DNA of 54,732 nt. Source: Phoronis ovalis. Lineage: Eukaryota; Phoronida; Phoronidae. The stretch's first letter is position 1, and every line of letters starts with the position of its first letter. Below the pieces are notes generated by a model, which was not told the DNA's origin, searched no databases, and worked only from the letters and a program-made list of their open reading frames with translations. This document shows, one piece after another, positions 11,801 to 26,800 of the stretch. Location: assembly GCA_028565635.1 (NCBI GenBank), contig JAOXYB010102492.1, positions 1 through 54,732 of the forward strand, written 5' to 3'. The position numbers and the translations under genes are program-made.

Positions 11801-14800
11801 AATGCAGTAATAATCCATTGACCGCTAACAGTTAAATACGTATCATTCATAAGCTGAACTGTGCCGTTTACATAGATGATATATTCTGACGATGGTGGTG
11901 TTGGAGCCATTATTGTAATAGTGGTGTACTGGTAGTGAACTGCGACTCCTGTTACACATGTATCATGTAAACACAGCGATGTCATGGCTTGCATCAAAAT
12001 GCCTGTGATGTTGGAATGTAGCAGGCTAAATATTCCAGTGTGTTTAACCAGTTTGTACACAGAATTGTCAAATGTGGTATATATACAATGCGATGACACA
12101 AAAGACTTTTGTAAACTATTATTTCTCCTTATTTGTGGTTCTGCTAACAAAACCTGGCAATCGTGACCAATGAAACCAGATGTGCAGGTACTACAATCAG
12201 GTTCTTCCCAGCCAGCTGCACAGACACAATTACCAGTAATGTTACATGATCCATGATTGTGACAAGGCTTTTCTGCACCACCAGGACAAATCTCTGAACA
12301 GACATCTCCATAGTAGCCCTCATTACAGATGCAATTTCCTGTGTCATTGAAGTGACCAAATAGACAATTCAGTAGTTTACATTCTGTCCCTGTTCTTCTC
12401 TGCTGTTCCGAGTTATCACATAGTTGTAAGGTCGGCCACTGATCAAGATTTAGAGCAGTCTGGCATATATCAGATAAGATGAATACTGCTTCGTAAGATT
12501 CGTCAAGGATACCAGTAGATGAAATGCTTTGCAAGCACTTCATGTAGTAATAATCAAGAACTCCTTCTCCAATATTCTGACAAACAGAAAACACAGATGT
12601 AGAATAAACTAATTGCTGACAAACTCTGGTGACTTCTTGTTCCAATGATTCATTCAAAAAGAAGGCATTCATCGTAATCTGTACATTTCTACTTGAATAT
12701 GGGATGTAATCGGATGGAATCCATTCTGGTGATAACCATGGATTCTCTATCAGTTGTAATTGATGACCACTCAATGCATCAGCTGCTGTAAATCCATCAC
12801 CTTCATCGAAATTCCAAATACCATTCAAAAGTGGAGAGCCAAGTAGGTCAATCAAATTAAGTTCAAAGATGTCGACAATAACAGTTGGTTCAACTAAAGT
12901 GTTCCAAATCCGGAAATTATCAATCTGGCCAATGAAATCTTTAAGTGGTACATGGTGTTCCATGTTACTTGGTACAAGCCACTGTCCAATGGCCAGCATG
13001 CCCATTTCTTGGAAAATCAAACTTGGTAGACTCAGCTGCCTTCGCGTTATTATTCCATCTCCATTGAAAACATAGACATTTGTGTTTCCAGCTGGTCCTT
13101 CATACACCATCACAACTTTGTTCCATGTATTTTCTTCTATTGTGAGGTTGGTATTAAATGTAAGGTTGTCATAATGTAAATGCAATACCCCCTCCAGTGT
13201 TAAAGCAAATGTTTTTGTGTTGGCAAAGGAAAATATAACCCCTCCTTCTGCAGACCTTGCTTTTATCAGAAACTCAATTGTAAGATTTGTTATCAGCACC
13301 TTTGTAGTTTCAAATATTGAATACACAGAAGAGCCATTGAACTTTAAACTGTAACCTGAGGCAAGCTGATCCGCATGAGGCTGGGTTGGGTAGTAAATAT
13401 TGTTTCTACATTTTTCGACCTTCCATTGTTCAGCATATGTTCTTACGTTCTCAGGAGATATGATATGTGAGACATTAAACACATCAGGTTGTACTTCAGT
13501 CTTATTTTCAAGTTTCCAGGTGTAATTTCTCACTGGAGATAATAATGGGAACTCTTTTATCCAGGTTGTATCACACACATTATAATGGATGTATTTGTAT
13601 TGGAAAGGCTGGAGTAGCTGTGACAGTTTGCTAGTAAGAGTTCCATTTGATGCACCTGCTAATAGTCCTTCAGTATAAGTCAAAATACGAGTTGACATTT
13701 TTATGGACACTGTCAGATACTGCATGGTAGATCTGACAATGATAGTTGTACCTTCTGGTCCTTCAATACCAATTTCATTAATGGACAGTCTTTGCATACT
13801 GTATCCATTAAAATATAGTGGGAAGTCTAAAGGGTGTACTTCACCATGGACAAATACGATTGGTTTTAATTTTGAGCTGATGGGTCCTTGTATTGTCAAG
13901 CTAGTTATACCAGTAATGTTGTCTCCAAACGAAATACCAACAAACGTGATGCAACTGAAATTCTGATAACAACGTATGAATTTTGCTTGTAACGAAAAGT
14001 CTTCTATTAGCAGGAGATGATATTCACCAATGGAGGAGAGAGTAAGACTCAGCCCACTCAAAGTATGGATACCACCATGTTGGGATACAGAAGCATAGCT
14101 ATGCATTCCTTGTTTAGCTGTTTCAATGATGAAGCAGTCGGTACCATACCATCCTGGTGAACACTCACTACAGTCTTTAGTTCTGTTTTGGTTTAAAGGA
14201 CACAAACATTGACCAGTTACCTGATCACAGTTTCCATGACCACTGCAAGGATTCTCAGCTCCACCAGGGCACTCAACATTGCAAGATGTGTTCCAAAATC
14301 CTGTATCACAAATACAGCTTTCAATGTCCAACGGATTTTGCCTGCCAAAGTAGCATGGTTTGTTGCAATCTTTGCCAATCCAGATCGGGAATTCAGAGTT
14401 ATCACCAAATTTATTACACAAGTTCTTGGCAGGCCATGCTGACAATGCTAACAGTGACTGGCAGTAGTCAGCATAGGCAATGATGGAATCCAATGCAGCA
14501 CTTTTCTTTTGCCGGAAGTATACATCCTCATAGCACTGGTAACGGTATTCCCTTGTTGCGTGGAGACCAATTGTTTTACATTGGCTAAAATTAATAGAAA
14601 TATAACTATTGTAGCTTAAAAGTTACTATTAGATATTTAATTGTGGGTAAACACACTCAGACAATTATGTGGTTTCTAAAGAACACATCAATCTTTAATT
14701 ATTTGAAACAAATTCCATGATGTGGAAAACATCACAAAGTTTATTTTCTGGTCTGCATGCAAAATTTTAACCACGGAAACTTATAACAGTAATCGCATGC

Positions 14801-17800
14801 AAAATATAAATCTTTGGTTTAAGTTTCCAATGAGAATAAGAAACTATTTTTAACATGATTTTGCTTATATATTTGTACAACAATACCTTCCAAGATCATT
14901 TGATTCACTGTACAAATCAATGCAATAAGTAAAAATATCTTCTATGCTGAGGTCTCTCCTTTTCCTGCGGCTTATTCTTCCAGCAGGTAGAAAAACTGGT
15001 TTGGAATTTTCCACAGGTATTGGGGCATCAGAAACAGCCCACTCAGCTTGACTGAATGGCGCTTTAGGCATTTCAAATATTTTGTTTTGTACAGAATCTG
15101 TTGCAACCAATCCTGAAATTATATGTGTTTGTCTGTGAATATTTAAAGTAAGAATGTTAGTTTTTTCTTATCTTCATGATAAATGATGACACACTTTGAT
15201 GTATCATACTTTTAAAAGAAACAAATACAATTTATCTAAAATATTTACAATGATAACTGATATTCATCTGGGTTAATAAAAAAAAGTACCAACCATGGGA
15301 CTCAAGATATAGTTTATTTTATTCCATTTGATTGTAGTATCTTTGTGGTATTTAACTTGGTGCAAAACACGTACATAGAGTTATACATTACATGCATGTG
15401 TACATAATAGACTAAGCCTTGTCAGTCTAATCAAACTGTATGTGTGACTGATGTTAAGTTAAGACAGTTTGAAATCAAACTGACAGATATTTAACCTACC
15501 TTCTTCTTCATTGAAATTCCAGAAACCTGCAAGTCCAACATCTGATAGATCTATTTGCTTCATCCAATGTGTTTGAATTTCAATACTGTCAAAGTGTCTG
15601 AAAATATACCACAAACTTTGTTAAATTTATGTTATATACCTTCAAGCATATTGCAAGTTTAAAGTTATTGAGTCTGATATGTATAGGAACAAGAAACTAC
15701 AGTTTTGCCGTATAAAATATAACAATGAATCAATTTAGAAGGAATGTGACAAATACATTTACATGTAATAGTGTAGCCTTTCTACAGAAATTAAATAATT
15801 CAGATATCTATAATATATTTTTAATTTACTGTGTTCTAAAATTGAGAAAAAGGACATGTATTGTAGAAATTCCATAATTCACTGACCTATTCCATATTCT
15901 AAACTCATCAATGCAGCCTCTCCATTTCTCAGTTCTGGGTGGTTGAAACTCAAGACCCGAGTCATCAAGTGATGGTTGCCATTTGCCTAAAGCCATATTT
16001 CCACCTGGAGAAAGGGGCTGATGGCCATTTATCCATATTTGACCAAATATCAGATTATGACCATCTTGTAGATAGATGGTCAATGATGTCAGGCTTTCTA
16101 AATTCCTAAAAACTAAGCTCATCAGAATCCATTTATCGCTTTCAAGAGTGATATTAGTTTCATATTTGTTATCACCAAAGTAGAATTCAATCCGTTCCAT
16201 GCTTTTCATAAATAAAGTAGCATTTGTCGTGTAACTGAACACTGCACCATCATGACCAGAGCCTTTATGTTGTTTGATAAAAAATTCAAGAGTTTGATAC
16301 TCTCCTTCAAAGACATTCAAATTCTTAGAGAAGATTGAAGACCCATTGAAACACAGCATAGAGCCAGTATTTCTGGCAAATGATGTTACATTGTCTTCAC
16401 CAGATCCGGTTTGATTTACAACGGCGCATTGTATTTTTGCATCCACAGCTATCTGACTGTCTGTTAATCCAATAGTTGAGTTACACTGATCTTGAGGTGG
16501 TGCAGTCGTTGTTTGCAGAGTCCTTAAATTCATTGTGCTTGGTTCAGTTGTTTCTGTTGAAAATGTAGTTATTTCTTTAGTGATAGTTGTATCAGTAATA
16601 CTCGTTTCAGTTGTTCCTGCAGAGTACTCTGTGCCTGTTGCAGTAGTAGTACTATCAATAACAGTTGATAATGGTGTTGTGGAAGTTGAAAATGTTGTAG
16701 TAGTTGTCACTGTTGTTGGTTCTGGTATATGACAGGGCATTTCTGGAATGACATCACCACAGCCATCACAAGTACCACAAAGTCCTTGTGTGTTTTCAAG
16801 TGAACAGCAGGTCCCATGTTGAAGGACTAAAGTAACTTGTAAGTATCCTGACAACACAGTCACTGTCATTTCAAGTCCTGCATCTGGTACGCTTAACAGG
16901 TACAATCTACTTGTTACCTTAATCAGAGATATTGTGCAACCACTTTCAGTGTGTTTGATGACCGGTAAATAAATGTTCAGTAACTGCTCATTTATAGTCA
17001 ACAAAATGTCTGAGCCTTTGATATAAAGTTCAATATTGTAATCATTGAATCGTAGCAGTAAAGTTTTTACCACTTGGCCATAGAAGCTGAACTTGTGGGG
17101 AAGAAGTTGTACCTAAAATAAAAAGAGTACACAGCACATGATGGTTTTGTTTTTTAACAGCTAATGCACAGCAATCCTGTGCAATATGTCATTCATCCAA
17201 AGGGTCGATGCTAAAATGCCAAGTTAAGGAAATGTTGTACAGTTTCAGCTTAAAAACCTCCCAACTCATTACGTTGGGATAATCATATATTTTTACTGCA
17301 TCATGCCAAAACCATAAAAACCACATCATATGTTAATAATAACACAAAAAATCAAATCATTTGAATACAGTTTCTTAATGGAATATTATTAGCATACTTT
17401 GATATCCAGTACAGCACTTTTGAGGAGGTAATATATATTTGATGTGTCTATATTGAAAGCAATAGCACTAAATGGCGTGACTGATCCTCGATAGCCTGCA
17501 CTGCACACCATTTCATGGTCCGGTGGTAAGTCTGGAAGTCTTAGACTACAATCAGGCCCTGTAAAATAGAGGTAAAGTTCTCAAAAACATCTTCAAACAG
17601 TAAAAACTGCTTCTACCTTGTATCATTTATAATTAGATTGCCATCTACTAGACCTAGCACAAGTGACGTTATGTTTTACCCTATTAGATATTAGCCCCAG
17701 GCAATGGTCTTTAGGTCATCCCTCTTTGATCGGGATGGAGAACAAAAAGCTGGGATGGACTTAAAGAACTGATGCCTCACATCTGGTGGTACATATCATC

Positions 17801-20800
17801 AAGTATGTTATTACATACTTATTGCATTGTGATCATCCTAAAGAAAGGAATAATACTGAAATGCAGTAATGTTTTACCTTCAACCTTTTGAAAAGAAAAT
17901 CAGCTTTGTGCATATTTTTCATTTTCTCATGCATGTTTAACATTATTTTTAAAGTTTGCTTACTGTTTATTTTTATCTATTAATAAAAAAGCGAAAGTTC
18001 AGCTGCTTTTCAAAAACTTAAATTCAATCTGAATGATTAATTTACAGCTGCTATCTTGAAATAATAAATCAAATGTTTTTTGTGTAACAAAACTAAAGTA
18101 TCAGTTAATAAAAATAAATGCATCATACCTGTCCATCCTTCAGTGCATGAACTACATAAATCATCACCCAGCCATTTCATTTCACATGAACATGTTCCAT
18201 CTGCTGAGTTGCAAACTCCATGACCACTACAAATGTTTTCCACCCCACCTAGACAAATCTTGTCGCAAGATGGACCCCAGTAACCTTTAAAGCAAACACA
18301 CTTCTCTTCTGCAATGTCCTTTCTTCCAAAATCACACCTTAGTCCGCATGTTTTTCCAGTCCATATTGGAAATTCAAATCCCGGAAATTCATTGCATAGA
18401 GTCTGGCAAGGCCATGAAGGTAATTGTAGAATTTCTTGGCAATATGCTGCAAAGCTAATGACAGCACTCATGCTAAACTTTAGCTCACCAGTGGTTGCAA
18501 TTGCATTCATGCACATCGAGAAATAGAATTCCACTGCCACAGAAAGTCCTCCACAAGATGTTCCTAGTACTCCTTTATAGAACAAAGAGGTGCATTGGAT
18601 GTAGGCTTTGGCTTCAAGTGCACTGTCAGAATATTTAATGGAAACACTTGTGCTTATGGTAGGATTCGGAGAGTCTTTCAATGGAGATGTACTGATAATC
18701 CACAAAGGTCTAACATCACTATGAGGTAATTCCATGACAGTACCACTAATAATATCGTGCACAGTAAATCCGTATCCTTCATTACAGGTAATCAATACTG
18801 CTACATTTGGAGTGGTTGGAATTATATTTATGTTCCAATGTTGAGCAATACTTGAAGCTGTGAAGGGTCTAGTCCATATAATGATCTGATCTATAAAGCC
18901 ATGGAGTCTTTGTTGTGTTGGAGCAGGTTCTTCAGTGTGAGAAACCTGCCAAGCACCAACTGCAAGAGTTCCTCCTGGTGGGAAAACATCTATCTTAAAA
19001 ATGTACACTCTGTATTTTGTAGCTTCATCAGCAGTACTGTAGTAAAACTCAAGCCTTCCTGTTTCTCGGTAAAATACCAAGGCCACATGAATCCATACGT
19101 CTAAACTAAATCTGATATCAGTTACTAAACTTGTTGATCCATGATGAATACATAGCACTTCATTTATTACAGCAATACCAAAGGTGGTTTGTGATGCATA
19201 TGATAACACAATGCCATCTGATGATCCACTAGGGCTTCTTTTGATCTTAAGCATGATTTCAAGTGTCAAATGAGGGCCTACAAATGTATTGGCAGGGAAT
19301 GGTAAAGACACAGCTGCTGTTTTCTCTAAGTAAATAGCATATCCAGCTGGGGATGGACTTGGAATTGCAGATAATTGTATGATACTGTTTTCATATGGAA
19401 CTTCCCATCTGGAAATGTAGTTATCGATAACTAACTGGTTTACATCAGACTGTGATGAGTAATTTGCAAAACCAATCTTATCTATGATACAATTGATATC
19501 AGAAGAGGAGCACTGGTCAGTTGCCGATTGTGAACAAGGACCACATATTCCTTCAAGAGTTGAACAGCTTGTTGCGTCAGATTTTATACTGACAGTCAAA
19601 TAATTCTGCTGTACCATGATTTGAACAAAAAAATTATCTAATCCTTTTACTTCATATACTAGACTAGAAGTTTGTTTGACTACAAAGCTGCTGGAAATTG
19701 CTACATCCCGAAGTGCTATTACTGTTTGCTGTGAATTCACATACACCAGTTCAGAGGATTGATCCCTGTTGGAAACATCAATAATAACACTAGAGTTTCC
19801 ATCCAAAAGAGCAAATGTTGACACACATGACTGCAAATTTTCACACATCCTTTTTTGGACCTGAAGCACAGTTTGAGATTTCTTATACAAAGTGAAGATA
19901 CCGTTATGGGAATTTGTAATTCCGCTTCCATCAAATAATGTCATAAAGCCATTTATTCCTATTGAACACGCTACTGTGTTCAAATTTCTGGATAAAGTCT
20001 GAACTGCAAGAGAACAGTCACTTCCATGCCATCCTGGAGAACAAGTTGAACACATGTTGTCACCATGCCAGTTGAGATCACATTGACAAGTCCCATATTG
20101 CTGACTGCAAACACCATGATTGTTGCAAGGATTTTCAATACCACCAGAACAAAGTTTAGAGCATGTATTACCCCAGTATCCATTTTTACATGTACAAGAT
20201 TGTAGATCACTATTCAAAGATTTGAAATTACACTGTTGTAAACAATTTTCACCAGTCCAACTGGGGAACATCTTCGGGAAAAATACACATAAACTTTGAG
20301 CTGGCCAGGTTGACAAATGTAAGCTTGCTTTACATAGATCACTTACTCCAAGGACTACAGCCATACTAATATCTGCTTTTCCTGAAGCAGCAATGATGTT
20401 GATACAAGCTGAGAAATAGAAAGTGAACACATCACTTCCAAGGCTGGTACACTGTGTACGAAGACTAGATGTAACAAGGAGATTTGTGCAGTGAGACTTA
20501 GCTGCTCTTGAAGATTCAATACTTCTGAAAACAGGGTTGTAATTTCTTTCTACAATGACAAGTGGTGCATTAGAGAACAGCCAACGTGGGTACAAGGTGG
20601 ACCACGGAAATTTTACAAAACTGAACTGTCCCTTTCCAACCAGATTGTAAACCTGTTCCCCTTCTCCTTCATTAAACTTCCATAGTCCAACCAGATGTCT
20701 CTCATGTATGTAGATGTTGAGGCCCCATTGATGAATAATTTCAGTGTATGTGAACATTTTGTGCCAAACTCTAAACTCATCAATTTGTCCAACAAAACTT

Positions 20801-23800
20801 GTATTAACTGGTGCAAAAATATTATCAGCTGTGCTTTGTTGCCACTCAGCAATTCCCATTATTCCATTTGGAATGAAGAAGCTGGTTTCTACAATGGTGA
20901 TAGATTCGTACTGAATAACAAAGTTTGTTCCTTGAACATACACAACAATTAGTCTGTCTCTGTGGTTATACACTAAAGTGACCTGGCTCCAAACATTAAC
21001 ATCAATTGAAAGACTTGTTGAATATATTGATGTATCAATTTGAATTTTCACAAAATCATCCAGGAAAACCGTAAATACTGATGTGAAGCTGTATGACATT
21101 AGAACGCCTCTGTTAGTTTCAGGATTAATCAGAAATTCGATAGTTATATCAGTTCCTGGCACAAAGATATTATCAAGTGGGTCTGTTGAAATTCCAGTGC
21201 CACTGAAATTGAAGCAATATCCAGCACCTGTCTGATTCTGTTCTTCTTTGTAATCACCGTTAGTAAACAGCACTCCAAACAGACTTTGCTGAGTGGTTAC
21301 AGCCCAAAGGGATTTAAGCACTGCTATATCTGAACTTGGTCTTGAAATGTTTCCAACACATCCTCCACATATCGATTGTTGTGTGTCACAAACTATTTGT
21401 TGTACTTGGACAGTGACTATAATTTCTTTGTTTGATATTCTTAATTTAACGTACATTTGTTCTGTAATACCACTGATAGTATACTCATTATTTGAATCTT
21501 GGAAAAGTTTAAAATGTTGAAGGGGTAATTTCCTTAGATGATCTGGGGAAACCTTCACATTGTTATGCCAAATGAAAGCTGAACTATCGTTTCTAAAACC
21601 TGCTCGAATAACCAAAGTTTCAGCACCATTTGAAACTGCTACAGCAGAAATACATCCACCTTGATTATAGCAATCTTGTATTCTGATCTGAATATTCAAC
21701 GAACTACTTGCGGTTGCTTGCAAGAGATGGTACTCGCCCAATTCCATAAATTGTATTTTATGGCCAGCAAATGCAGAAATATGCCCCAATCCAAACATAC
21801 TACATGTTTTGTTAGGCATATCCACATGGATGTCCTCGGTTAGTTTGTCACAATTGGTCCCTTCCCATCCATCTAGACACTGTGTGCAGTTACTGATATC
21901 TAGCCAGTTACTATTACATTCACATGAGCCAGTGGCAGAGTCACAAATACCATGTCCATTGCAAATTTGTTCAGAGCCACCTGGACAGACATTCGCACAG
22001 TTTTCTCCCCAGTAACCATTCAAACATGTACATTTGTCTGCAATCTTGTTTCCAAATATACACATTGTATCACATCCAAGTTCTTTGTTTATTTCGCACC
22101 ATGATTTTTCTATTGCAGGAGGGATACTCAGAGATGACTTACAATAGGCAGCATAATTTCTGAAGGCATTTGTCGATGAAACAATGTCTGATGTATAATA
22201 AACATCTACTAAACATGCTTGATAGTAATACAATCTAGCTCCTTCTCCCAAGTTTGAACATGCCAATGCAACACTGCTGTTATAAATTAATGCTGTACAC
22301 TTTGCCTCTGCACTCATGCGTAGATCCATATTTGTAAACTGAGTGATAGAAAAGTCTAGAGCTATACTCCAACTTATTTTAAGCCTTGAAGTGAGTACCC
22401 AAATAGGACCATTAATTTCAGGAATTAAAATGCGATGGCCAACTTTAGCATCTATGGCATAGCTACCATATCCTTCTGTAAACTTCCAGTAGCTGCTAAG
22501 TGCATCTGTATCCTTTGTAATAATCATCTTATGATTCTGTATAACACTGTAAATGTAGAATGATCGGTGCCATATTCTAAGCTCAGTGATGTATCCTACA
22601 AAGCTGGCAGCAGTTTCATGACCTGGTTTAGAGAATATTGCACCTAATGACATGATTCCATTGGGATGAAAGATATTTTCAGTTATAGTTATCCTGCTAA
22701 TCAAAACAGAATCATCATCTTGTATAAGATAAACATCCGTTGCTCCAGATTTGTAGAAATAAACCAAGGTTAGACGATACCAATTTCCCAAAATTACATT
22801 TATTCCAGTTTCATAACTAACTCCATCTACTAGAATTCTCACGGTTGTGTCAACAGCAATAGTGAATACGGATACCGACCCATAGGACAGTAAAACACCA
22901 CTGTCCAATATCATAAAAGATATTTCTATTGTTGTATTAGTGGAGGTTAGAAATGTATCATTTAGTGGCGATGTTTGGCAGCTTGTCTTATTAAACAGCA
23001 AACTGTAACCTCCTGGTAATGGTGTCTTGTCTTCAATGATCTGTCCTTGGTTATATACAAAATCTGAAGCAGTGGTCATATCTATTCTCCAAGTGTCTGC
23101 AAAAGGACCATTTAAAATATCTCTGGAGATATTTTGGTAGGCAATATATGATGTATTTGTTTTGAAATTATTATTAAGATCAGAATCACAAGTACCACAC
23201 AGTCCTAATGCTGTTGTGCATAATGCTTTTTTCAACACAGCAATTATATCTAGGTATTTAGGATAAGCATCTATAGTAATTTCTGTTGAGTAGTTGAAGT
23301 TTAGCATGTACTGGTTTTGGGATATCTTTCTCAGTGTCAACAGGTTAGTAAGTGCCAAATCAAGATTTGTCGTAAAATCTTTAACAATTCCATTGTGCCA
23401 TATCATGGGATTTCCACCATCATGGTTATTTGTATGGAATGTTACGTTTTCATTATCAGCATTTATCCAGAGTGAAATGATACATGTTTCTGTGTTAGCC
23501 CCACAAGGAACTTGTCTAACGTAAACTTGTAATTCTTCATTTTGAATCATTAAAAATTCTCCAATAACATTCATGTCAAATGCAGAGCCATCAAAATTTA
23601 TGAAGTGTGAGTAAGTGAATACAGTACAGGCTGAGGTGGATTTCTCAACAGCAGGTATAATTTTTGCAGAAATGCATTCTTTTCCATGCCATTCATCATC
23701 ACACTGATCACACAGTGCTTGTTTCTTGAAATTCATTGGACAACGACACTGTGCATTTTGTTGATTACACATACCAGAACCACAGTAACTATTGTCCAGT

Positions 23801-26800
23801 ATGAGACACTGTGTGCTGCAAGCAGAGCCTCCAAAACCATTTACACAGGCACAGTGATTAGTTGCATTACTATGGCCAGATACACATCTTGTTTGACAGT
23901 TGTTTCCAATCCAGTAAGGAAATGTTGATGGAATAAATGCATTACATAGTTTCTGTACTGGTTTTGTGGTAATACCATTTATCAGTGAACAATGGTCAGA
24001 GTATGATAAAAATACTGACATTGTCCATGACTTGTGGCCCCAGACCAGGTTGTTAAACATGCATTGTCTATGGTATGACAAAAGCATAGCTGGTCCAAAG
24101 TTTTGACATATGCTAGTAAATGTTGGTGCATAAATGTTTTCATAACAAAATGTTTTAATGGCTGAAGAAATGGTCTTCGTAAATGGATACTTGTATGGAT
24201 TATACATTTCCAAACTTGGTGCCTGACTTTTAGCTGTTGACAGCATCCATTCTGGACCTCTCCATGGAGAATTCACCATTGTCATGACAACTTCAGAAAC
24301 AGAACAATACACAACAGTCCCATATCCCTCATTGAAGTGCCAATAATTTGCTAACCCTACTGATGATGATGGCACATATTTCCAAGATAATGACTTAATC
24401 TCAACTACACTAAGTTGCTTGTTCCAAATTCGTAATTCGTCAATCCATCCAATGAAATTCCAAGTCAGTCTACTGTTGTCATTTTTAATCTGATTCCACT
24501 GTCCAATCATCATTGTTCCTCCTGGCATAAAAGGACTGCTTCCTGTATACACTACACTGTACACATCTGTTGTTATATATTCATTCTCAGTGACTAGATG
24601 AACCACCAAAATATTAGTTTGTTTTTTCCATACGGCAGTCAAGTGATACCATGTTTCCTTTGCAATCGTTATAGTTGGTAAGAAATCAGTTTTATCTTGG
24701 ATATTCACAGCAAGTTTAGTTCCACACACCAAGAGTGATATCACTGTATCAGTCTTGTATGAGATGAGAGTACCACAAGTTGTCAGTGAATTACTGACCC
24801 TCAGTTTGAGTTCAATAGTTATGTCTGCATTGGAAAATGTCTTTAGGGGCTGACTTACAATGTTTGAACTGTTGAAGAAAAGGCAGTGTCCACTTGGTAA
24901 GCCTCCTATATTGAACAGAGACTGAGCTGACTCTATTAAATAAGACTGACCAAAAACATTGTGTAGTGCAGTCTGGTTCAGGGTACTGTTAAAACCATCA
25001 TCCTTCAAATCAAATCCATGTGATGTTATAAATCCATACGAGCTGTTTGTGTCACAGTGGCCTAATATACCATAAGCTGAGTTGCATAATGTTGAATGTA
25101 ATTTTAATTCAACATCAATATAAATCCCACGAATAAAGACATCAATATAAAGTTCATTAGTTACAAAAGTTTGGTAATGGAAAGATGCTATTCTTCTGCA
25201 TTTAAAATCTGTGGTAATGCTTATCTCTTGGCCTATTTCTACCCACTGATTGTTCAACCATACTTGTCCTATCAGATCATCCCTTGTCTTACCAGCATGG
25301 ATTCTCAGAAGGTTTTCATTGGCTTCAATAGCTATTGCATCAGTTGCACCATATAAACCATCAATTGAGAAAACAGTCTGTCTGATGTGGATACGGAATC
25401 CATTTCCATTTAATGTAGTTCCATTCAACAATTGATGTTCCCCAATACCAAGGTATGAGAAAGAAGCGCCTCGTAAATTCACGAAATGTCCACTGAAATA
25501 ACACATACCAAAATAAAAGTATTCTACTTTGTTTGGTACTTGAGTTACAGCTACAGAACAGTCACTACCAACCCATCCAGTAGTGCAATGTTGGCAATCA
25601 CTGGTAGCATCGTAGCGACCATCACACTGACACTTGCCATTTGTACTGTTACATGTACCATGACCAAAACACGGATTACTAACACCACCAATGCATTCGT
25701 TCTCACAAGCACTGCCGTAGTAACCATCATAGCATCCACAGTAGCCCTGGTCCTCTTCTTGATACTGTAAAATCAGAAAAGATATATTCTGTGACTTTTG
25801 CATAAAAGTTCAGAGAAATAAGATTGAAACCAGAAGTAAAAATGTGAGACTTGAGTTATGTTACAATGTCCAGTTTGTAAATTGACTATTTATAGGTAGA
25901 TGCCCTCAATATCTGTAATCCTAATAATGCCATACTAATAGAACTGTCAAATTATATTTTGCTCATTTTGCAATATAAATCAAAGAATATAAAAAATAGT
26001 TACCAATGTTGGTGTAGTGTCACAGTCCTTTGTTGTGTTTGGATTGATAGAAGTGTTGTAAATTGTGTTAGATGGTGTGTAAGCAAGATACCACCACACT
26101 TCTTTTGATATTGGAATGTCCCTAAAAAGTAAAAAGAATGGTTACCTCTACATATAACAAATAATAAAACAAACTTTATACTATGACCTATAAACTTCCA
26201 AACATTTCAAATACAGAAAAAACTAGCAAGTATCTATGATTGGACAGAAATACCTTTTGCATCATAATAAAACATCCATGCCCCACAGTGCTTATTGTTT
26301 GCAATGAAATGCAACCCTGCAGTATACATGTAGTGGTATTTCATTTGTTACATCGCATTTTGTAATAAAGACATTAACAGTAGTTATGTAGCAAAGGTAT
26401 TACTGCAATAGCCTGAACCGCAGTGGGAATCTTTGTGAAAATTTAATCTACATCATTATCATATCATTACAAAGCATTCACGTTCTAAAATTTGAAAGTT
26501 CCCACTGTGGTTCATGCTAATGCAGTAACACTTTTGCTGCATAACCAATGTCCTCATTATAAAATACGACATCACAAACAAAATACCAATATACCACAGG
26601 GTCACATTTTGTTGCAAACAATAGTAATCTTGAGTATACACATGTTATATGTAGATAGATTTTTTTAAAATGTTTATGCATAAATTATACAAGCTTTGGC
26701 TGGAACTATAATACTACAGGTTATATAGTCCTTTATGATTCATTAGAGACAGTGAGTAGTATGACCAGGCACAGAAATATATTTCAATACCGGCAATGCA

